Of a stretch of DNA of 64,000 bases, positions 32,624-41,585 are shown one piece after another. The stretch comes from Streptomyces changanensis (GTDB lineage Bacteria; Actinomycetota; Actinomycetes; Streptomycetales; Streptomycetaceae). The stretch spans positions 434,001 through 498,000 of the forward strand of contig NZ_CP102332.1 in the NCBI RefSeq assembly GCF_024600715.1, written 5' to 3'. Numbering within the stretch: the stretch's first letter is position 1; each line of letters begins with the position of its first letter. The notes under the pieces are model-generated. The model made no database searches. It saw nothing but the letters and a program-made list of their open reading frames with translations, and was not told the origin of the DNA. Made by a program: the position numbers and the translations under genes.

Positions 32624-33739
32624 CTAGTGGGTCCCGCGCGCGGCTGCGCGCGTCGACGGGTCGGCTGTGGCGTCCGCGTCCCCGCCGGGGGGCAGGAGGT
32701 TCCACCACCAGGAGACGGCGGGGATGTCGAGGGGCTCGCCGCCACCGTCCACGGGGGTGTCCCGGAAGGTGGAGGACGTCCCGGTCGGGTCGCCCGGGCG
32801 CGTGTACCGGGCGGAGCCGACGCCCCAGTCCTGGGCACCCCGGATGAAGCTGCCGAGGGTGCGCAGGTACTGGCGCAGCTGTGGGCTGCCGTGTGCGGCC
32901 AGGTGCTCGGTGAGACGCAAGTACAGGCAAGTGACCCGGTCCCGCTGGGAGATCGCCACGCGCAGGGCCTGCTGTGGCGTCAGCCCCTCGTGATGCTCCA
33001 GGACGCGGAGCACGGTGAGGTGGGAGCCGGTGGCGCCCCCGCCCTTCCTCTCCTCGTCGTACGAGAGGATGTCGTGGTCCCAGGTCATGACGAACGAGGC
33101 CATCTCCGCCGCCGCGCGCACCGCCGTGCGGTCCCGCTCGTGCGGCTGGAGCTCGTAGCCGTGGCCGATCTCCAGGAGCGGCAGCACGGCCGAGGTGGCG
33201 CCGTCGTAGAGGCGCGTCAGGGTGTAGTCGTCGAGGTCCGGGACCGTACCGGCCCGGCGGTGGGCCGCCTCCCACACCAGGCAGAAGAAGTACTCGCGCA
33301 GGGCGTCCACCCAGCGCGCCGCCTGGCCCTGGGTGCCGTACCGGTCGATGCGCAGCCGCAGGTCCCGCAGGCCGGCCGCCAGCGGGTCGTCGAGGAGCAG
33401 CGGCACCTCGGGGTTCTGGGCGACGCGCAGCAGGCGGTGCAGCTCCCCGGCGAGGTCGCCGGGGCGGCGGCCGCGCTCGCCCTCCTCGCAGTGGCCGAGG
33501 CCGAAGAGCCACAGGACGAAGTCCGCGAGGAGCGAGACGACCTCCTCGCGCCCCTCGGGGAGGACACGGGCGGCGAAGGTGCCGATGGACCGGGAGACGA
33601 GCCGCCCGCGCAGTTCGTCGGAGCCGATGCGGAAGATCTCGGCCCAGGCCGCCGTCCGGGCGTCGGCCCGGGCGTGGCACGGGTGGATGGCCGGCGGGAT
33701 GGGAGAGAAGAGCGGCGGCACTGTCGGACCGGGCCCCAC
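32624..33739 (-). CDS. terpene-synthase-like protein with degenerate metal motifs
   Basis: 371 residues from GTG 33739 with GAGGAGGAGG five bases upstream. Family features: HPCHARADARTAAWA near the N-terminus, an aromatic LADFVLWLF helix, and a C-terminal WWWNLLPPGGD tail. In class I terpene synthases LWLF is followed by an Asp-rich DDxx(x)D/E; here residues 79-87 read FGLGHCEEG, without the Asp pair. The NSE-like motif reads DHDILSYDEE (221-230), with His for Asn and Glu for Lys. Mg-diphosphate chemistry may be lost or altered. It is the last gene after the conservon P450, 163 bases downstream of it. Confidence 0.78.
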   Translation of the reverse strand: MGPGPTVPPLFSPIPPAIHPCHARADARTAAWAEIFRIGSDELRGRLVSRSIGTFAARVLPEGREEVVSLLADFVLWLFGLGHCEEGERGRRPGDLAGELHRLLRVAQNPEVPLLLDDPLAAGLRDLRLRIDRYGTQGQAARWVDALREYFFCLVWEAAHRRAGTVPDLDDYTLTRLYDGATSAVLPLLEIGHGYELQPHERDRTAVRAAAEMASFVMTWDHDILSYDEERKGGGATGSHLTVLRVLEHHEGLTPQQALRVAISQRDRVTCLYLRLTEHLAAHGSPQLRQYLRTLGSFIRGAQDWGVGSARYTRPGDPTGTSSTFRDTPVDGGGEPLDIPAVSWWWNLLPPGGDADATADPSTRAAARGTH

Positions 33740-33902
33740 TGCGGCCTCCTCCTCGTCGCGGTGCGACGTGTCGTTCCGGGGCAACGAAGCGTCAGAACAC
33801 GCCACTTGCGCGCCGAAGTGATCAACTACGGCGCATAGTAGCCACCCATGGCCGCCGTTCCCACCGGGACGATCCCCGCCGACCCGGACATACCCCCCGA
33901 CG

Positions 33903-35339
33903 TCAGTCGGCGGAGCGGAAGAAAGCACTCCGCCAGCTCCTGCGGGCGGACGCCGAGGACCGCGGCGCCGCCTGGGCGTCCGACCTCGGGCCGGGTACCT
34001 GTGCGGGCAGGGGCCCCGGCGCGGTCGACGCGAAGTCCTTCGGCGCGGCCGGACCGCTCGGCGCCACCGCGGAGGCGGGTGGCGTGAACCGCACGGGGAG
34101 GGCCGCCAGCCGCTTCGACAACCACGCGGCGGACCAGCGCAGTTCGCTCTCCGGCACGGCGAGCCGCAGGTCCGGCAGGCGCGACAGCAGCGTGTCCACA
34201 CCGGTGTCCGCGATGGCGCGGCCGATGTCCTGGCCGGGGCACTCGTGGGGCCCGCTGCTGAAGGCGAGGTGCGCCCGGTTGCCGAGCAGCGGCCGGTCGA
34301 GGTCGGGGCGGATCTCCGGATCGACGTTGCCGGCGGCGAGCCCGAGCAGCAGCATGTCCCCGGCCTTGATCTGCCGGCCGCCGAGGACGGTGTCCCCGGT
34401 CGCCCAGCGCCCGGTGATCGCCGACAGCGGCGGGTCGTCCCACAGGACCTGCTCCAGCGCGTCCGGCAGCGTCATGTGGCCACCGGCCAGGTTCGCGCGG
34501 AAGCGGCGGTCGGTGAGGACCAGCCGCAGCGTGTTGGCGATGAGGTTGACGGTGGTCTCGTTGGCGGAGATCAGCACGAGCCGCAGGTGCTCCAGCACCT
34601 CGTCGTCCGTGAGGTCGGCCTCGTGGCCGAGGAGCCGGCTGGCGAAGTCGTGCCCGGGCTCGGCCTTCTTGCGCTCCATGAGCGTCCGCAGCGTCCGGAC
34701 GACGAACTCGTTGCTCGCGACCGCCGTCTCGGTGCCCTTCAACAGGTCGAGGGTGGCCTCGACGAGTTGCGGCCCGTACTCCTCGGGCATGCCGAGCAGC
34801 TGGGTCATCACCAGCATCGGCAGCTTCTCCGCGAAGTCCTCGATGAGGTCGGCCCGGCCCTCCGCCGCGAACGCGTCGACGAGCTGGTCGGTGTAGCGGA
34901 TGACGTAGCGGCGCACGCCCCGGCGGTCGAACTGCTCCACGCTGTCGCGGACGGCCGACCGCAGGCGCTCGTGCTCGGCCCCGTCGGCGAAGACGCACAT
35001 CGGCTGCCACTCGACCATGGGGCGCAGCGGCGAGTCGGCGGGGACCCGCCCCTCCTGGAACATCCGCCACAGCCGGGAGTCGTTGGAGAACCGCGACGGC
35101 GACCGCATGACCTCAAGGTTCTCCCGGTGGCCCAGGACGATCCAGGCGGGAAGGTCGCCGTGGAGCAGGACCGGGGCGACCGGGCCGTGCCGGCGGCGCA
35201 GCTCCTCGTACAGGGCCCGCGGGTCGCGCTCGGCCTCGGGACCGTAGATGCGGCGCGGGGCACCGGCCCCGAGGGCGTGGGCGGGGCAGCCGGGAGGCGG
35301 GGTGAGGCCGGCGGCCGGGTCGGTCCCGCGGGTGGTCAT
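33903..35339 (-). CDS. cvnE: conservon cytochrome P450, CYP157-like, no ExxR arginine
   Basis: 478 residues. Heme loop FSSGPHECPGQDIG keeps FxxGxxxCxG. The K-helix, which should read ExxR, reads EQVLW, so the Arg is missing; this is the hallmark of the CYP157 family found in conservons (EQSLW type). The I-helix reads ISANETT in place of AGxxTT. The C-terminal 50 residues are Pro/Ala/Ser-rich. ATG 35339 overlaps the stop of the GTPase gene (ATGA). CYP157 members are thought to work in or downstream of the conservon G-protein-like complex; a true monooxygenase reaction is not proven. Confidence 0.88.
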   Translation of the reverse strand: MTTRGTDPAAGLTPPPGCPAHALGAGAPRRIYGPEAERDPRALYEELRRRHGPVAPVLLHGDLPAWIVLGHRENLEVMRSPSRFSNDSRLWRMFQEGRVPADSPLRPMVEWQPMCVFADGAEHERLRSAVRDSVEQFDRRGVRRYVIRYTDQLVDAFAAEGRADLIEDFAEKLPMLVMTQLLGMPEEYGPQLVEATLDLLKGTETAVASNEFVVRTLRTLMERKKAEPGHDFASRLLGHEADLTDDEVLEHLRLVLISANETTVNLIANTLRLVLTDRRFRANLAGGHMTLPDALEQVLWDDPPLSAITGRWATGDTVLGGRQIKAGDMLLLGLAAGNVDPEIRPDLDRPLLGNRAHLAFSSGPHECPGQDIGRAIADTGVDTLLSRLPDLRLAVPESELRWSAAWLSKRLAALPVRFTPPASAVAPSGPAAPKDFASTAPGPLPAQVPGPRSDAQAAPRSSASARRSWRSAFFRSAD

Positions 35340-35986
35340 GACGCCTCCTGGGTCATGGCGAGGGTCTGGAGGTAGCGCATCAGCGTCATCAGGACGTCCC
35401 GGCTGGAGGCGCGCTCGCGGGCGTCGACGGGCACGATCGGCACGGACGCGGGCAGGTCGAGGGCGACGCGCAGGTCCTCGACCGGGTACGCCGGCGCGTC
35501 CGGGAAGGTGTTCACGGCGACCACGAACGGCACACGGCGCTCCTCCAGCCGGCCGAGCACGTCGAAGCTCACCTCCAGGCGGCGGGTGTCGACGAGCACG
35601 ACCGCGCCGAGCGCGCCCTCGAACAGGCCCCGCCACAGGAACCAGAAGCGCTCCTGGCCGGGCGTGCCGAACAGGTACAGGACCAGCTCCTGGTTGATGC
35701 TGATCCGGCCGAAGTCCATGGCGACGGTCGTCGAGGTCTTGCCGTCGACACCGGAGGTGTCGTCGACGCCGACCCCGGCCTGCGTCATCGTCTCCTCGGT
35801 GGTGAGGGGACGGATCTCGCTGACGGAACCGACGAAGGTGGTCTTGCCGACGCCGAACCCGCCGACGATCACCACCTTGACGGCGGTGGTGGCCGTCTCC
35901 GGCAGCACGTCCTCGCTGCGCGGCCCCCGCACCGCGCCGTCGCCGTGCTGCTCGGAGCCGTGCTGCTCAGAGCTTCTGTAGTCCAT
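35336..35986 (-). CDS. cvnD: conservon small GTPase-like ATP/GTP-binding protein
   Basis: 216 residues. P-loop GGFGVGKTTFVGSVS, switch region TMTQAGVGVDDTS, G3 motif LFGTPGQERFWFLW, G4-like VAVNTFPDAPAY. This is the CvnD type, related to MglA/Ras-like proteins. It acts at the membrane with CvnA (sensor), CvnB and CvnC. The start overlaps the CvnC stop by 20 bases, and its stop overlaps the P450 ATG, so the operon is tightly coupled. Confidence 0.92.
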   Translation of the reverse strand: MDYRSSEQHGSEQHGDGAVRGPRSEDVLPETATTAVKVVIVGGFGVGKTTFVGSVSEIRPLTTEETMTQAGVGVDDTSGVDGKTSTTVAMDFGRISINQELVLYLFGTPGQERFWFLWRGLFEGALGAVVLVDTRRLEVSFDVLGRLEERRVPFVVAVNTFPDAPAYPVEDLRVALDLPASVPIVPVDARERASSRDVLMTLMRYLQTLAMTQEAS

Positions 35987-36329
35987 CGATCACTGCCTCA
36001 ATCAACGCGCGGTCGGGGAGTCGGGCGGGTGGGACGGGAGCGCGGGCGACGATGCGGTTGTCGGCGAGGAGGTCGCCGAGCAGCACCGTGACGACACTGA
36101 TCGGGAGGCCCAGGTAGGCGGAGATCTCCGCCACCGACAGCGGCGACTGGCACAGCCGCACGATCGCCGCGTGTTCGGGCTGCATCCCGGGCTTCGCCCC
36201 GGACTTCGCCACGATGAGCGTGACGAGGTCCAGTTCGGCGGGCGCCGACCCGCCGCTGCGTCCCCCCGTGATCACGTAGAGCCGCTCGGGACTGGCTTCC
36301 TCCCAGTCACCGCCGCCCGCGTCGCTCAC
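35967..36329 (-). CDS. cvnC: conservon DUF742 protein
   Basis: 120 residues from GTG 36329, which overlaps the CvnB stop (GTGA). DUF742 pattern: RLYVITGGRSGGSA, IVRLCQSPLSVAEISAYLGLPISVVTVLLGDLLADNRIVARAP. The second half looks like a winged helix-turn-helix. In conservons it binds CvnD and CvnB in a membrane complex. Confidence 0.92.
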   Translation of the reverse strand: MSDAGGGDWEEASPERLYVITGGRSGGSAPAELDLVTLIVAKSGAKPGMQPEHAAIVRLCQSPLSVAEISAYLGLPISVVTVLLGDLLADNRIVARAPVPPARLPDRALIEAVIDGLQKL

Positions 36330-36736
36330 CTGGCGCCCTGCCCATCCTGGCGCGGCGGGCTGCTCAGGTGCTCCCCGATCCGCAGGACGAGGTCCCGCAT
36401 GCGCTGGCCCATCAGCCCCGCGTCGACGCCCTCGCCGGCGAGCACGGCCAGGTACGCGCCGACGCCCGCGGCCATCAGGTAGAAGAAGCCGCCGTCCATC
36501 TCGATCACGACGAGCCGCATGCGCCCGTCGCTGTGCGGCAGCTCCGAGGCGACGGCGCCGGCGAGCGACTGGAGCCCGGCGCACGCCGCGGCGAGCCGGT
36601 CGGCGGTGTCGTCGTCGGTGCCGTACTGGGCCATGCGCAGACCGTCGGCGGAGAGCACGACCACGTGTCGGGTTTGCGGCACGCCTTCCGCGAGGTCCTT
36701 GAGCATCCAGTCCATATTGGCCTGCTGCTTGATCAT
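36326..36736 (-). CDS. cvnB: conservon roadblock/LC7 protein
   Basis: 136 residues from ATG 36736, which overlaps the CvnA stop (ATGA). Roadblock fold: LDWMLKDL-like N-terminus (MDWMLKDLAEGVPQTRHVVV), SADGLRMA, LAAACAGLQSLAGAVASEL, and FYLMAAGVGAYLAVLAGEGVDAG. Roadblock proteins regulate small GTPases such as CvnD, probably as GAP-like or scaffold partners. Confidence 0.92.
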   Translation of the reverse strand: MIKQQANMDWMLKDLAEGVPQTRHVVVLSADGLRMAQYGTDDDTADRLAAACAGLQSLAGAVASELPHSDGRMRLVVIEMDGGFFYLMAAGVGAYLAVLAGEGVDAGLMGQRMRDLVLRIGEHLSSPPRQDGQGAR

Positions 36737-38232
36737 TGCTGCGAGTTCCCCTTGCTTGCGTCGTTGGGCTCCCCGGTCAGGCCGCTCTGGAAGGCGGCCA
36801 GCCACATCCCGGGCTGCACCTGAGGTGACGGCTCCTGGTCGGGAGCCGGGGTCGCGGGCGCCGGCGACGCCTGCTCCGAGGGTGCGGCCGGTGCGGCGGC
36901 CGCGGACTGCGGCGGCTCGGCGAGCGGTTGCCTGCGGCGCCGCTGCGGCAGGCCGTTCGGGGCCCGCTCGACCGTCGGCGGGACCTCGCCGTCCACCATC
37001 GGGCCGGTCGCGGGACGCTCCGCGCGGGCCGGGAGGGAGGCGGGGACGGCCGGGGCGGCCGGGACGGCGGTGCGGGGCACGGAGGAGGCGCCGATGCCGT
37101 GGGCGAGGCCGGAGGCCGCGGCGACGGTGGTGATCAGTTCCTGCGGCACGACGACGACGGCGCGGACACCGCCGTAGGCGGAGGAGCGCAGCGAGACCTG
37201 GAAGCCGTACGCCTGCGCCAGCCGGCCGACGACGGCGAGGCCGAGGCGGGGGGTCTCACCCAGGTCGTTGAGGTCGATGCCCTGCTGGGCCTGACGGAGC
37301 ATCCGCTCGGCGCGCTTGCGGGCCTCCTCGCTCATGGAGACGCCGCCGTCCTCGATCTCGACCGCGATGCCGGACTGCACGTCGACGGCGGTCAGGTGGA
37401 CCTTCGTCTGCGGCGGCGAGTAGCGGGTGGCGTTGTCGAGGAGCTCGGCGAGCGCGTGGATGAGGGGCTCGACGGCGGGGCCGGTGACGGCGACCTCGGT
37501 GACGGAGTGCAGTTCGACGCGCTGGTAGTCGATGATCCGCGACATGGCGCCGCGCAGCACGCTGTACAGCGGTACGGCCCGGCTCCACTGGCGGCCCGGG
37601 CGGGCACCGCCGAGGACGGCGATCGAGTCGGCGAGGCGGCCGATCAGGGCGGTGCCGTGGTCGATGCGGAGCAGGTCGCCGAAGACCTCGGGGCGGTTGC
37701 CGTGCCGGTCCTCCATCTCGCGCAGCTCCTGGGCCTGCTGGTGCACGATCGCCTGGACGCGGCGGGCGATGTTGACGAAGGCGCGCTGCGCGGACTCGCG
37801 CAGGTCCTCCTCGGCGACGACGGCGTCGACGACGACACGGACGACGGCCTGGTGCTCCTCAGGGGCCGTGAGCGAACCGATGACGTCCTCGGGGAACTCC
37901 CCCTCGCGCAGCCGCCGCACGGCGTCCGGGAGCAGCGTGCCCGCCAGGTGGGCGGTCTCGGCGTGCCGTCGGGCCAGGGCAGTGTCGCGGGCGGCGACCG
38001 TACGGCGCAGCTCCCCGATCACCCGCCCCCGGCGTGCGACCTCGGCGCCGAGCAGGGCCAGCGCCAGGGCGGACACCACCCCGCAGGCCACGACCGGCCC
38101 CCGTGCGGCAGTCGGCACCAGGGTCACGGCGACCCCGGTGGCGACGGCGATCAGAGCGGCGGGCAGCAGCCACACGAAAGATGCCGCGGACCGCGGGCTT
38201 CCACTTCCGGGCGACGATTCCTCGCGGACCAT
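36733..38232 (-). CDS. cvnA: conservon sensor histidine-kinase-like protein
   Basis: 499 residues from ATG 38232 (GAGGG five bases upstream; the ATG at 38250 has no site). Two transmembrane helices at about 20-38 and 46-64, then a cytoplasmic part with RAFVNIARRVQAIVHQQ, LLRIDHGTALIGRLADSIAVLGG (H-box region) and an HATPase domain (ALAELLDNATRYSPP, GLAVVGRLAQAYG). The C-terminal 130 residues are Pro/Ala-rich, as in CvnA. There is no large extracytoplasmic loop. First gene of the conservon. Confidence 0.92.
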   Translation of the reverse strand: MVREESSPGSGSPRSAASFVWLLPAALIAVATGVAVTLVPTAARGPVVACGVVSALALALLGAEVARRGRVIGELRRTVAARDTALARRHAETAHLAGTLLPDAVRRLREGEFPEDVIGSLTAPEEHQAVVRVVVDAVVAEEDLRESAQRAFVNIARRVQAIVHQQAQELREMEDRHGNRPEVFGDLLRIDHGTALIGRLADSIAVLGGARPGRQWSRAVPLYSVLRGAMSRIIDYQRVELHSVTEVAVTGPAVEPLIHALAELLDNATRYSPPQTKVHLTAVDVQSGIAVEIEDGGVSMSEEARKRAERMLRQAQQGIDLNDLGETPRLGLAVVGRLAQAYGFQVSLRSSAYGGVRAVVVVPQELITTVAAASGLAHGIGASSVPRTAVPAAPAVPASLPARAERPATGPMVDGEVPPTVERAPNGLPQRRRRQPLAEPPQSAAAAPAAPSEQASPAPATPAPDQEPSPQVQPGMWLAAFQSGLTGEPNDASKGNSQQ

Positions 38233-38618
38233 CAGCACCCTCAAACCCATCGACGAAAAAGATCAATGACGACGAGCGCCGAGCATAGCCCGTTCGGGTG
38301 AGCACTCTTGACGCAGGGTCACGTAATGGCCCGATGTTTGCCCAAGGTTCCGCTTCTTGTGAATCCGGTGCAGAGGGCGGGACTTGATCCCCTTGGCGAG
38401 GTTCTCCCGCGCCCCCGTGCCGGACACCCCGTCAGCGCGGTGCCCTTCGCTCACCGCAACGCCCACCGGCCGCCGCACGGGCCCGGCCCCGGTCCGCGGC
38501 GCGGCGGTGGTCCCCCGCTCCGCGCCCCGGCGCGACGGCCGCGCGGGCACGGCCCGCGGCGACGCGCTGGCCTTGCGGTTGCTCCCGTGAACGCCCCACC
38601 GCGTGGCAGGCTCTGCCC
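38233..38618. promoter_or_regulatory. divergent intergenic region of conservon and MHS transporter
   Basis: 386 bases, AT-richer near 38250-38370 than the surroundings. On the minus strand TATGCT (complement of 38282-38287) is a possible -10 for cvnA, without a clear -35. No gene is visible. Confidence 0.35.
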
Positions 38619-39932
38619 ATGACCACGTCCGTACGGGACCCGGCGGGGGCCCCCGGGGCGGCGCGCTCGCCCCGGGCGCTCGTCGCCGCGTCGGTGGGCA
38701 ACTTCATCGAGTGGTACGAGTTCGGCGTGTACGGGTACCTCGCGACGGTCGTCGCCCGGAACTTCTTCACCCCGGACGGCGGCGACGGGGCAGAGGCGCT
38801 CGTCCGCACCTACGCCGCCTTCGCGCTGGCCTTCTTCTTCCGGCCCGTCGGCGCCGTCGTCTTCGGCCGGCTGGGCGACCGGATCGGGCGGCGGCCGACG
38901 CTCATCCTGGTGCTCTCGCTGATGACCGGCGCGACGACCCTGATGGGCCTGCTGCCCACGTACGCCGTGGCGGGGGCCGCCGCGCCCTGGCTGCTGACGG
39001 CGCTGCGGGTCGTGCAGGGCCTGTCGGCGGGCGGTGAGTTCGGGGGCGCGGTCGCGGTGCTGACCGAGTCGGCGCCACCCGGGCGGCGGGGCCTGTACGG
39101 GGCCTGGCAGTCGTTCACGGTGGCCCTCGGGCTGCTCGCCGGGGCCGGGGCCGCCGCGCTCGTCGCGACGGCGCTGACCGGCCCGCAGGTCGAGGCGTGG
39201 GGGTGGCGGCTGCCGTTCCTCCTGGCGCTGCCGCTGGGGCTGACCGCGCTGTGGCTGCGGCTGGCCCTGGAGGAGACGCCGGCGTTCCGCCGGGCCCGCG
39301 CCACCGCGCCCGCGGCCCGGCCGGCCGCGTCGGCACGGGAGGCGGCGGTGGCGGTCGTCCTCGGCGCGGGGCGGCTGATGGCGTGGTCGGCGGCCGGCTA
39401 CACCTTCCTCGTGGTACTGCCCTCCTACCTCCAGGCGTCCCTCGGAGCGAGCCTGCGGGAGGCGCTGGCCGCGACCGTGGTGGCCAACCTCGGCTTCGCC
39501 GCCGCGATCCTGCCGGCCGGCGCGCTGAGCGACCGGGTCGGCCGACGGGCCGTCATGGTGAGCGGCGCACTGCTGGCGGCGGTGGCGGCGCTGCCCCTGC
39601 TGCGCCTGCTCCAGGCCCCGGACGCACCGCCGTGGGCGAAGGGCGTCGCGGTCGCGGCCGCCGGGGCCGTGGTGGGCCTCATGGCCGGGCCCGGTCCGGC
39701 CATGCTCGCGGAGATGTTCCCCACCCGCGTCCGCCACACCGGGCTCGGCGTGACGTACGCCCTGGCCAACGCGGTCTTCTCGGGCTGCGCCGGACTGCTC
39801 GTCACCGAGCTGGCCCGGCGGACCGGCAGCGCCGACGTCCCCGCGTACTACGTCATCGTCTGCTGCGCCGTCGGCACCCTCGCCCTGGCGACGCTGCGGG
39901 GCGACGACCACCGGCGCGCGCTGCGGGAGTGA
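38619..39932 (+). CDS. MHS-family MFS transporter (proline/betaine/alpha-ketoglutarate type)
   Basis: 437 residues, about 12 helices. The family start ASVGNFIEWYEFGVYGYLATVVARNFF is diagnostic of metabolite:H+ symporters, as are GRLGDRIGRRPTLI, RVVQGLSAGGEFGGAVAVLTE (with the conserved acidic residue) and DRVGRR in the second half. Substrates in this family are osmolytes or carboxylates. Divergent from the conservon. Confidence 0.88.
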   Translation: MTTSVRDPAGAPGAARSPRALVAASVGNFIEWYEFGVYGYLATVVARNFFTPDGGDGAEALVRTYAAFALAFFFRPVGAVVFGRLGDRIGRRPTLILVLSLMTGATTLMGLLPTYAVAGAAAPWLLTALRVVQGLSAGGEFGGAVAVLTESAPPGRRGLYGAWQSFTVALGLLAGAGAAALVATALTGPQVEAWGWRLPFLLALPLGLTALWLRLALEETPAFRRARATAPAARPAASAREAAVAVVLGAGRLMAWSAAGYTFLVVLPSYLQASLGASLREALAATVVANLGFAAAILPAGALSDRVGRRAVMVSGALLAAVAALPLLRLLQAPDAPPWAKGVAVAAAGAVVGLMAGPGPAMLAEMFPTRVRHTGLGVTYALANAVFSGCAGLLVTELARRTGSADVPAYYVIVCCAVGTLALATLRGDDHRRALRE

Positions 39933-40066
39933 CCACGCCCCGGCCGGCCGGGGGCCCGGCGGTCGCTGGTGAAGCCGGGCAGACGGGGGGAACGGAGGCT
40001 CACCCACCGGGTGGGGCCGGCCGGACGCGAAAGACGGACGGGAGAGGTCCGCGGAGAGGTGGAGGG

Positions 40067-41248
40067 ATGCGGGTCATCGGGATGATGTCGGGCACCTCGT
40101 ACGACGCGGTCGACGCGGCCGCCGCGGAGCTGACGCTCACCGGGGACACCCTCGCGCTGCGGCCCCTCGGCATGGTCAGCGCCGGCTACCCGCCCGCCCT
40201 GCGCGCGGCGCTGGCCGCCGCGCTGCCCCCGGCCGCGACGACGCTGCACGAGGTCTGCCGACTGGACACCGGCATCGGGCGGGCCTTCGCCGACGTCGCC
40301 GTACGGGCCGACCGGGAGCTGTGCGGCGGGCGCGCCGACCTCGTCGTCTCCCACGGCCAGACCGTGTACCACTGGGTGGAGCGGGGCCGCGTCCACGGCA
40401 CGCTGCAGCTCGGGGCGCCGGCCTGGATCGCCGAGGCGACCGGCCGTACGGTCGTCTCCGACCTGCGCACCCGGGACGTCGCGGCAGGCGGTCAGGGGGC
40501 TCCGCTGGTGAGCCTCGTGGACGTGCTGTGGCTGCGCGGCCGCCCGGGGCGGCCGGTCGCCCTGAACCTGGGCGGCATCGCCAACGTCACCGTCGCGACC
40601 GGCCCCGCGGGGCCGGTGGCCTTCGACACCGGACCGGGCAACGCCCTCGTCGACGCCGCCGTCCGGCTCGTCACGGGCGGCGCGCGCGACGTCGACGAGG
40701 ACGGCGTGCTCGCCGCGCGGGGCCGTGTGGACCCCGCCCTGCTGCGGCGGCTGCTCGCCGAGCCGTACTACGCGGCGCCGGCGCCGAAGACGACCGGCAA
40801 GGAGCTGTTCCACGGGGAGTACCTGCGGGCGGCACTCGCGGCGCACGGCGCCCCGGTCGCCGCCGAGGACCTCGTCGCCACGGTCACCCGGCTCACCGCC
40901 GAGACGGTCGCGGGGGCGGTACGCGGACTCGGCGGCACCGAGGTCGTCTCGTCCGGCGGCGGCGTCCGCAACCCGACGCTGACGGCGATGCTGCGGGCCG
41001 CGCTGGGGCGCATCCCCCTGCGCGTCTCGGACGAGCTGGGGCTGCCCGCGGCGGCCAAGGAGGCGTACGCCTTCGCCGTGCTCGGTTTCCTCACCATCCT
41101 CGGCCTGCCCGGCACCGTGCCGGGGTGCACCGGCGCCCGCCACGCGCGCGTCCTCGGCTCGGTCACCCCCGGCGCGCACGGTCTGCGGCTGCCGCAGCCG
41201 GCCCCGGCGCCACCGGTGCGGCTCGACGTCCTGCCGCCCCGCCGGTAG
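40067..41248 (+). CDS. anmK: anhydro-N-acetylmuramic acid kinase
   Basis: 393 residues from ATG 40067 (GGAGGG upstream). AnmK opens the 1,6-anhydro ring and phosphorylates it to MurNAc-6-P, recycling muropeptide sugars. Motifs: GMMSGTSYDAVDAA (usually GMMSGTSxDGxD; here Ala replaces Gly), SHGQTVYHW, LNLGGIANVT, FDTGPGNALVDAA, SSGGGVRNPT and KEAYAFAVLG. All nucleotide-binding parts look intact. It follows the MHS transporter by 135 bases on the same strand. The catalytic Asp is present despite the Gly to Ala change. MurQ is not in the window. Confidence 0.92.
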   Translation: MRVIGMMSGTSYDAVDAAAAELTLTGDTLALRPLGMVSAGYPPALRAALAAALPPAATTLHEVCRLDTGIGRAFADVAVRADRELCGGRADLVVSHGQTVYHWVERGRVHGTLQLGAPAWIAEATGRTVVSDLRTRDVAAGGQGAPLVSLVDVLWLRGRPGRPVALNLGGIANVTVATGPAGPVAFDTGPGNALVDAAVRLVTGGARDVDEDGVLAARGRVDPALLRRLLAEPYYAAPAPKTTGKELFHGEYLRAALAAHGAPVAAEDLVATVTRLTAETVAGAVRGLGGTEVVSSGGGVRNPTLTAMLRAALGRIPLRVSDELGLPAAAKEAYAFAVLGFLTILGLPGTVPGCTGARHARVLGSVTPGAHGLRLPQPAPAPPVRLDVLPPRR

Positions 41249-41585
41249 GTCCCCGCAGCCGCGCACGCACGCGACGCCCGCGGGGTCCGGCGCGCACCCG
41301 CGCGCCGCGCCTCGCCGGTCCGCGGCCGTACCCGCGCGGCCCACCGCCCGTGTGGTCGTGCCCGCTCGCGCCTCGCCGGTCCGCGGCCCTCCCGTGCGCG
41401 ACGGACCGCCGGTGCGTGGTCGTACGCGCGCGTCACCGGCCCGCCCGTGCCGGGCCGTGGGCGCGTCACCGGCCGCCGGTGCCGGGCCCGTGCCCGCGCG
41501 ACGGCCGCCGGCTCCCCGACCGGACACGCGGACACGCGGACGGGCCGGCCGGCGAGGTCCTGGTCGGCCCGTCGCGGGACGCGCG
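41249..41585. other. gene-free repetitive region between anmK and the rodlin gene
   Basis: 337 bases between two converging stops. GC-rich low complexity with repeated GTGCCGGGCC-like and CTCGCCGGTCCGCGGCC segments. No gene seen. Confidence 0.55.
41306..41388. repeat. 22-bp direct repeat with 61-bp spacing
   Basis: Two identical 22-base copies at 41306-41327 and 41367-41388 (each contains CTCGCCGGTCCGCGGCC). Confidence 0.85.

Noticed and set aside
32624..38232. Terpene biosynthetic gene cluster
   Set aside because: No prenyl diphosphate synthase, and both the P450 and the terpene-fold protein lack key residues; the layout is that of a conservon.
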